Assembly (NCBI GenBank): GCA_964547525.1 | Contig: CAZJOD010000028.1 | Location: forward strand, 1 to 28,205 | Length of the DNA: 28,205 nucleotides | Direction: 5' to 3' | Origin: CAZJOD01 sp964547525 | GTDB lineage: Bacteria; Bacillota; Clostridia; JAAYHZ01 | In this document: positions 23,377 to 28,205 of the stretch, in pieces | Layout of the letters: each line of letters opens with the position of its first letter | Numbering within the stretch: position 1 is the stretch's first letter | Notes under the pieces: generated by a model | Seen by the model: the letters and a program-made list of their open reading frames with translations, nothing else | What the model was told of the DNA's origin: nothing | Database searches by the model: none | Made by a program: the position numbers and the translations under genes

Positions 23377-24363
23377 TTACATTAGGTATTGTTGCTGTAA
23401 ATAATTATAATTGTTTTTGTGTATCATTAAATTTAAGCTATCCGCTATGAGTTTTGACATAACTGTTATAGCTTCATCAATGCCTCTGGGGGTTACTATC
23501 ATGTTATCTTCACCGGGATTGAACACTTTGGTTATCATTTCGTATTTTTCATTGGGATCTATATTTTTTAAAATGGAATAAAATTCTTGTGAATTTTCGT
23601 TATTTCTAATTAATTCGTCAATTATTGCATCTATAGTATCATTTGCCATTGTAGCCGCATCAACTACTGTAGGAACACCTATGGCAAAAACAGGGACACC
23701 TAAAGTTGCAGGAGATAACTCTTTGCGTTTGTTTCCTACACCTGATCCCGGTGCAATTCCGGTATCACATATTTGTATTGTTTTATTAACTCTTTCAGTT
23801 TTCATTGAAGCTAAAGCGTCTATAGCAATTATATAATCAGGCTTGACACGGTCTGTAACACCTTTAATTATTTCTGCGGTTTCTATACCTGTTATTCCTA
23901 ATACTCCGGGAGCCAATGCGCATACAGGATTTAAACCTTTATCGCGTTCATCCGGAAAGTATTCTAATATGTGTCTTGTTATAGCTAATTTTGATACGAC
24001 TTTCGGGCCTAACGCATCAGGGGTAACATTCCAGTTGCCCAAGCCTATGATTAAAATAGTTTTATTTTGAATATTTTGCATAATTGAATTTAATTCCGAA
24101 ACTAAAGCGGAGCGAGCATGTACATAGTCTTCGTTACTGCGTAACTCACTGTCACCTAATTCAATAGTAATATAATTACCAATGGGTTTGCCAATTTTTT
24201 GTGCACCGACATCGTTTGTGATTGTAACTTTTGTGATGTTAATTTTTCCTTCTTTTTTAGCCTGCGTTTCAATTCCGTCAAAATCTTTTTTATTGGGTTC
24301 TCCTTTTACAAGCATTTCCTGTGCTTCAAGAGTTAAGTCTGTTCGATTAGTAAATGTAGTCAT
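23377..24363 (-). CDS. gpr: Spore germination protease GPR
   Basis: This 328-residue endopeptidase degrades small acid-soluble spore proteins during germination, so the organism is an endospore former or descends from one. The family core is clear: VTITNDVGAQKIGKPIGNYITIE, GLGNWNVTPDALGP, NPVCALAPGVLGITGIE, AIDALASMKTERV and ICDTGIAPGSGVGNKRKELS. D116 and D182 have the same spacing (66) as the catalytic aspartates D127 and D193 of the Bacillus megaterium enzyme. The activation propeptide is short. By comparison with RTDLAVEA of that enzyme, cleavage would fall near D9-L10 in NRTDLTLEA. AAAGGA precedes the ATG. The usual downstream partner spoIIP is absent, and ligA follows. The upstream region carries a MITE-like repeat. 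No convincing forespore sigma-factor promoter was recognised. Confidence 0.97.
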   Translation of the reverse strand: MTTFTNRTDLTLEAQEMLVKGEPNKKDFDGIETQAKKEGKINITKVTITNDVGAQKIGKPIGNYITIELGDSELRSNEDYVHARSALVSELNSIMQNIQNKTILIIGLGNWNVTPDALGPKVVSKLAITRHILEYFPDERDKGLNPVCALAPGVLGITGIETAEIIKGVTDRVKPDYIIAIDALASMKTERVNKTIQICDTGIAPGSGVGNKRKELSPATLGVPVFAIGVPTVVDAATMANDTIDAIIDELIRNNENSQEFYSILKNIDPNEKYEMITKVFNPGEDNMIVTPRGIDEAITVMSKLIADSLNLMIHKNNYNYLQQQYLM

Positions 24364-24393
24364 TGTATTATCCTTTCGATATAATTAATATTA

Positions 24394-24533
24394 GATTCTA
24401 CTGCAAAAACTTTATTTTATTGCAATAAACGAACGAACATTGAACCGGAGTTGTAAAATAAATTAGGTAATTTTAATTAAAAACGGCATCTGTACGTTGT
24501 GGTTCACAGTAAGTACGTCATTGCAGTGAAATC
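24394..24533. mobile_element. MITE-like 140-bp inverted-repeat element (copies C and B)
   Basis: The left end GATTCTACTGCAAA and the right end, read on the minus strand, GATTTCACTGCAAT form imperfect terminal inverted repeats (12 of 14). ATATTA stands directly outside both ends (24388-24393 and 24534-24539), as a 6-bp target duplication would. The inner parts are also related: TGAACCGG on the left and, inverted, GTGAACC on the right. The left half contains its own hairpin (TTTATTTTA at 24411-24419 with TAAAATAAA at 24454-24462). The right end contains the 33-bp unit also found at 21235-21267. No transposase is encoded. AT-richness weakens the duplication evidence. Confidence 0.55.
24501..24533 (-). 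repeat. 33-bp dispersed repeat, copy B
   Basis: Reverse-complement match (30 of 33) to 21235-21267. It forms the right end of the MITE-like element. Confidence 0.75.
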
Positions 24534-24561
24534 ATATTAATATTTTTAACAAAAAGCGAGG

Positions 24562-24588
24562 TTTTATTACATGTAACATGCAATAAAA
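24562..24588. other. Imperfect palindrome upstream of holA
   Basis: TTTTATT-A-CATG and CATG-C-AATAAAA surround a 3-nt centre, with one mismatch. It lies between the MITE-like element and the holA promoter. No T run follows on the plus strand. Function unknown. Confidence 0.35.
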
Positions 24589-24620
24589 AAACAGCTTATA
24601 ATTTTTTAATAATTAATTTA

Positions 24621-24629
24621 TGATATAAT
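24621..24629 (+). promoter_or_regulatory. Extended -10 of holA
   Basis: TGATATAAT, 22 bp before the holA start codon, with AAGGAG in between. No good -35 is seen, as at the other TGATATAAT promoters of this window. Confidence 0.5.
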
Positions 24630-24651
24630 ATCTTATTAAGGAGTTCGGCTA

Positions 24652-25659
24652 ATGCAAATCATTGAACTTAAAAAACAAATTACATCAGGAAAAAATAAAA
24701 ATACCTATTTATTTACAGGTGATGAACAATATCTTATTAATAACTATATCGAGCTTATTGAGAAACATTTATTAGATCCGCAAACAGCTTCTTTAAACAG
24801 AGATTTTTTTGACGAATGTAAAGATATAAATAGGATAATTGATTCATGCATGAGTTTTCCTATGTTTTCCGACAACAAATTAATTATAGTAAAAAATTCA
24901 AGTTTTTTTACTATGAAAAAAGAATCTGTAGAACCTTTAATAAAGTATGTTAATTCACCTTGTAAAACTTCTTGTTTAGTATTTTGGGAAGAAAAAATCG
25001 ATAAAAGAAATGCTCTATATAAAGCGGTTGCATCAGCAGGAGTCTTCTTTGAATTTGAATACAGAACGCCGGATGAATTACATAAATGGATTATATCAAT
25101 TTTAAAGAGACATAATAAAACTATGGATAGAGATGCATGTATAAAATTGATTTTTAACTGCGATAACGGAATGTATGAGCTGGAAAACGAATTAAACAAA
25201 TTATTATTGTATTGCAGTGACCGTGATTGTATAAAATTATCCGATGTAAACAACATTTCAATACGATCTGTAAAAGCAGGTATATTTGAACTGACTGACG
25301 CCGTTACCACCGGGCAAACCGATATTGCTTACAAGAAACTTTATGATCTGTTTTATTTAAAAGAACCGGCATTCATGATCTTCTTTATGATCTCCAGGCA
25401 GTTTATGATATTAAATGAAACAATAAATATGAAGATGACCGGTTTTGATTTAAAGCAAATTTCTCAAAAAACAAAAACACCTGATTATATTACCGGAAAA
25501 AATATTAAAAATGCAGAAATATATGGTCTGGAAAATATAAAAAAGGCTATATCTCTAATAAATAAGATTGATATAGACATAAAATCGGGAAATGTGACTG
25601 TTGATTCAGGTTTGGATATTTTAATTCATTCTTTGTCTAATAAAATATTTATATTATGA
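24652..25659 (+). CDS. holA: DNA polymerase III subunit delta
   Basis: This is a 335-residue clamp-loader subunit (HolA/YqeN), which opens the sliding clamp during its loading onto DNA. The N-terminal signature is NTYLFTGDEQYLINNYIELIE (the degenerate AAA+ start of HolA), followed by MSFPMFSDNKLIIVKNS. The middle has FEFEYRTPDELHKWIISILKRHNK and NELNKLLLYC. The C-terminal collar domain has KAGIFELTDAVTTGQTDIAYKKLYDLF, then DSGLDILIHSLSNKIFI. Length is typical. AAGGAG lies 7 bp before the ATG. It is convergent with rpsT and divergent from gpr, which differs from the usual Bacillus/Clostridium layout. A two-hairpin repeat lies just after its stop codon. Confidence 0.95.
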   Translation: MQIIELKKQITSGKNKNTYLFTGDEQYLINNYIELIEKHLLDPQTASLNRDFFDECKDINRIIDSCMSFPMFSDNKLIIVKNSSFFTMKKESVEPLIKYVNSPCKTSCLVFWEEKIDKRNALYKAVASAGVFFEFEYRTPDELHKWIISILKRHNKTMDRDACIKLIFNCDNGMYELENELNKLLLYCSDRDCIKLSDVNNISIRSVKAGIFELTDAVTTGQTDIAYKKLYDLFYLKEPAFMIFFMISRQFMILNETINMKMTGFDLKQISQKTKTPDYITGKNIKNAEIYGLENIKKAISLINKIDIDIKSGNVTVDSGLDILIHSLSNKIFIL

Positions 25660-25672
25660 TTATTTTTTCGGA

Positions 25673-25751
25673 TTAATAAGACCCTCGGCCACATCGAGCG
25701 TTCACGGGTCGGTATACATTTTTAAAATTGAGTTTTAAAATGTATCCTATT
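25673..25751 (-). repeat. Two-hairpin dispersed repeat, copy 2
   Basis: This is the inverted counterpart of 2620-2699, about 85% identical. Read on the minus strand, it has the AT hairpin (ATACATTTTAAAA with TTTTAAAAATGTAT), then GACCC pairing with GGGTC around CGC-TCGAT-GTG. It lies in the convergent holA-rpsT gap, directly downstream of the rpsT terminator and in the rpsT direction. No exact flanking duplication is seen here, unlike copy 1. Confidence 0.75.
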
Positions 25752-25760
25752 TATCATCAT

Positions 25761-25792
25761 AAAAAAACCGGGTTTGAACACCCGGTTTTTTT
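25761..25792. terminator. Bidirectional intrinsic terminator between holA and rpsT
   Basis: CCGGGT and ACCCGG pair around TTGAAC, with seven As before and seven Ts after, so it works on both strands. The T run overlaps the rpsT stop codon, so rpsT ends almost without a 3' untranslated region. Confidence 0.93.
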
Positions 25793-26054
25793 ATGAATTC
25801 ATTGAATTATATGCTTTTGTTAGTTGAGATTTTTTTCTCGCAGCAGCATTCTTATGAATAATATTTTTATTTGCAGCTTTATCAAGAGCAATGCTTGCTT
25901 CTTTATAGAACTGTTCAGCTTTATCATTTTTTGCATTTATTGCTACTGCCGCCTTTTTCAATGCGGTTTTCATAGCTGATTTTTGAGATCTGTTTTGAGC
26001 TGTTTGCCTTGATGTCACCTTTATTCTTTTCATAGCCGATTTAATATTTGCCAA
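25791..26054 (-). CDS. rpsT: 30S ribosomal protein S20, TTG start
   Basis: This is an 87-residue protein starting ANIKSAMKRIKVTSRQTAQNRSQKSAMKTALKK after the initiator and ending with the helical ASIALDKAANKNIIHKNAAARKKSQLTKAYN, which is S20 throughout. It binds 16S rRNA in the small subunit. The start is most likely TTG at 26052-26054. It follows AGGAGG at proper spacing and gives the family N-terminus M-A-N-I-K-S. An in-frame GTG at 26061-26063 would overlap the Shine-Dalgarno sequence itself. E. coli rpsT also starts with UUG, where it is tied to autoregulation. The gene has its own strong promoter and terminator. Confidence 0.96.
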   Translation of the reverse strand: MANIKSAMKRIKVTSRQTAQNRSQKSAMKTALKKAAVAINAKNDKAEQFYKEASIALDKAANKNIIHKNAAARKKSQLTKAYNSMNS

Positions 26055-26133
26055 ATCATTCACCTCCTGCTGTTATTATCTTATATAAAAATTTAATCAT
26101 ATACATGACTTAATTACATTAAACACGCTGATT

Positions 26134-26162
26134 AGTATAACATGTAGGTAATTAAAAAGCAA
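26134..26162 (-). promoter_or_regulatory. SigA-type promoter of rpsT
   Basis: On the minus strand TTGCTT (26157-26162), a 17-bp spacer and TATACT (26134-26139) with an upstream TG (extended -10). The predicted leader to the TTG start is about 73 nt. Confidence 0.75.
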
Positions 26163-26280
26163 CACTTTTTATGCTGAAAATTTCCGTTTGTTAGTATTTT
26201 TACAAACATTTTTTACAAGTTGTTTATTTAATTTGTATTTATCTAGAACAATTCTTCCTCCGGTTGATTAAAAACATGAA

Positions 26281-28205
26281 TTAGTTGATATATGTTTTAA
26301 TTTTTATCTTTTTACCGTTTGTTTTTATTATTATAGCTCCGGATAAATCCGTTCTATATATCTCCTGCCTATTCTCACTTAATAAGTCTAACACTTTTTC
26401 GGTTGGATGACCATAATGGTTCTTTCCTACAGAGATGACCGATATATACGGTTCGGAATGCTTTATTAAATCATGCATGCCAAAATTATTGCCACCATGA
26501 TGGGGTATTTTTAAAATATCGCATTCAATACAAGTATTCATTCCTAAAAGATCAGCGATTCCTTTACCATCTAAATCTCCCGTTAACAACACTTTTACGT
26601 CTTTATATTCGAACATTAAAACTAAGGATAAATAATTACTTGAATCATTACTGATATAATTTTCATGAGGCCATAAAACTATAAAATTAGTATGTTTGTC
26701 AATTATGATCTTTTGAATTGCTTTTAACCAAATTACGCTATTCGAATTATCTATAATTTTGAAAACAGTTTCTGAACTCGAATTTTCATAGTAATAAGGT
26801 AGAAAAGCTTCTTTAATATTTAAGTTTTCCGCTACACTTATTAAACCGCCTATATGATCAATATCATTGTGTGTAGAAAATAAACCGTCTATGTTTTTTG
26901 AATGCTGAGACAATAAAAAAGGGATTAGAATATTATTTCCCACATCATAAGTATAGCTGCCTCCACCATCGATAATAAATTTTTTATTATTTGCCGTTTT
27001 AATAAATATACAATCGCCTTGACCTACATCTACGAATGTAATAACCACTTCATGCTTATTATATGAGAAAAAGTTTAGAATAAACAAGATTACCGCCATA
27101 TAAAGGATATAGTTTTTCTTATTTTTGATGTTCAAATTTTTCTTCATTAATATAAACAAAAATAGAAAATAATATAAAGTAATTTGATAAGTCGAAGGTA
27201 TATTCATGATGATTTTTGCTCCGGGCAATTCCGCAATAACCTCTGTAACTTTTATAATAAATCCTAGTAGAGCTGTTATAGGATATGATAATAATTTTCC
27301 TAAGACTGTAGGAACTATTATAGAAACCATACCTGCTATTGTTATAAGTCCTGTCACCGGTACAATAATTAGATTTGCTATTAACGAAAACGGTGTTAAA
27401 ATATAAAAATACTTAATGCTAATCGGTAAAATACCTAAAGTAGCTGATAAAGTGGCTAATATGACATCTGTAATCGACCCTTTTATAGTTTTAAAAAATT
27501 TTATCTCGTAAAGTACAGGATATAGTAAAACAATACCTAAAGTTGCTCCGTAAGATAATATGAAACCTACATCAGCTATAAAAAACGGATTATAGAACAG
27601 TAACAATAAACAGCTTATACAAATGGTATTCAGTGTATCCGGCTTCTTTAGTAAAGTGATGCCTATAAAATTAATTGAAGCCATAATTGACGCCCTTAGT
27701 ATTGATGCATCAAATCCGGTGACAAGGATATATATGAATAAAATTGGCAAAAATAAAACATTTGAAATGAAAATATTTAAACCTGACTTTTTTAATAGAA
27801 AACCTACCGGCATTATTATAAATACTACATTTGCACCACTTACAGCCATAATATGAGTAAGTCCTGACAAACTAAACATCTCCATAATTTCATCACTAAG
27901 ATTTGCAGTATAGCCTATTAGCATACCCGACAACAAAGCCGCTTTTTCCGCAGGAAACAAATTTTCAATTCGAGTGATAAGCATTCTACGCAATTTAATA
28001 CCAAAATTTAAGATGGGGTGCTTTTTATAAGCGTGTATAATTGAGATCGGTTTGGTATTATAAAATTGAGTGCTGACTTTTCTCCCTGCTAAATATATTA
28101 AGCGATTATATCCACCGGGATTTCTAGAACCGGAAGGTAAGACAAGAGTAGCTTCAAATTCAATTAAATCACCGGGTAGAATGTTGAGGTATTCCGGAAC
28201 ATCCA
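26281..28205 (-). CDS. comEC: ComEC/Rec2-type DNA uptake channel (5' end outside window)
   Basis: This is the last 640 residues of ComEC, the membrane channel for transforming DNA. The frame is open to the window edge, so the start lies beyond it. The visible part begins in the DUF4131 N-terminal domain (YLNILPGDLIEFEATLVLPSGSRNPGGYN). The polytopic competence domain follows, with SGLTHIMAVSGANVVFI and STLIDYF-like helices. The C-terminal third is a metallo-beta-lactamase domain: VDVGQGDCIFIK, DGGG, THNDIDHIGG, LLTGDLDG, HHGGNNFG and GHPTEKVLDLL. In Bacillus and Clostridium the gene sits near holA and rpsT, as here. Whether the cell is naturally competent cannot be told. Confidence 0.95.
   Translation of the reverse strand, partial: DVPEYLNILPGDLIEFEATLVLPSGSRNPGGYNRLIYLAGRKVSTQFYNTKPISIIHAYKKHPILNFGIKLRRMLITRIENLFPAEKAALLSGMLIGYTANLSDEIMEMFSLSGLTHIMAVSGANVVFIIMPVGFLLKKSGLNIFISNVLFLPILFIYILVTGFDASILRASIMASINFIGITLLKKPDTLNTICISCLLLLFYNPFFIADVGFILSYGATLGIVLLYPVLYEIKFFKTIKGSITDVILATLSATLGILPISIKYFYILTPFSLIANLIIVPVTGLITIAGMVSIIVPTVLGKLLSYPITALLGFIIKVTEVIAELPGAKIIMNIPSTYQITLYYFLFLFILMKKNLNIKNKKNYILYMAVILFILNFFSYNKHEVVITFVDVGQGDCIFIKTANNKKFIIDGGGSYTYDVGNNILIPFLLSQHSKNIDGLFSTHNDIDHIGGLISVAENLNIKEAFLPYYYENSSSETVFKIIDNSNSVIWLKAIQKIIIDKHTNFIVLWPHENYISNDSSNYLSLVLMFEYKDVKVLLTGDLDGKGIADLLGMNTCIECDILKIPHHGGNNFGMHDLIKHSEPYISVISVGKNHYGHPTEKVLDLLSENRQEIYRTDLSGAIIIKTNGKKIKIKTYIN

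Noticed and set aside
1..28205. CRISPR arrays, rRNA, tRNA or complete insertion sequences
   Set aside because: No regularly spaced repeats, no cloverleaf sequences and no transposase-like proteins were seen on either strand.

Overview
The window is AT-rich chromosomal DNA from a low-GC, endospore-forming Firmicute, most likely a Clostridia-class anaerobe. The signs are a spore protease gene (gpr), comEC, holA and rpsT close together, strong AGGAGG-type ribosome binding sites, NAD-dependent DNA ligase, and a corrinoid-protein reactivase-like iron-sulfur ATPase. A run of ten Ns at 3806-3815 inside a Kelch gene shows a draft assembly, possibly metagenomic. No phage, IS transposase, CRISPR array, rRNA or tRNA was seen.

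Left part (1-8608): the C-terminal end of an FtsX/MacB-type ABC permease, a signal-less S1 sulfatase, a PrcB-domain lipoprotein with a clear terminator, a Kelch beta-propeller protein split by the assembly gap, a small HXXEE-type membrane protein, and two tandem paralogous PQQ-like beta-propeller lipoproteins transcribed leftward from one good promoter.

Middle (8609-17709): a TIM-barrel sugar isomerase/epimerase-like protein; a Xer-type tyrosine recombinase whose promoter carries a perfect palindrome with 11-6-11 geometry; a two-gene overlapping operon of a Gfo/Idh/MocA oxidoreductase and a RACo-like ferredoxin-ASKHA protein; a membrane-anchored metallophosphoesterase; and a leftward pair of a zinc-ribbon/FxLYD-type membrane protein and a PDZ-less HtrA-like serine protease.

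Right part (17710-28205): housekeeping genes. These are gltX and glnS in tandem, then ligA and gpr leftward, holA rightward, and rpsT and comEC leftward (comEC runs off the window). The order around holA-rpsT looks like a local inversion of the arrangement usual in Bacillus/Clostridium.

The least expected content is non-coding. A roughly 80-bp two-hairpin repeat occurs twice (2620-2699 and, inverted, 25673-25751), each time just downstream of an intrinsic terminator and in the same orientation. A second repeat family (GATTTCACTGCAAT...ACTTACTGTGAACC) occurs at 21235-21267 inside a bidirectional terminator. It also occurs as a 140-bp MITE-like inverted pair at 24394-24533 with a possible 6-bp target duplication. 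Neither family is linked to a transposase here.
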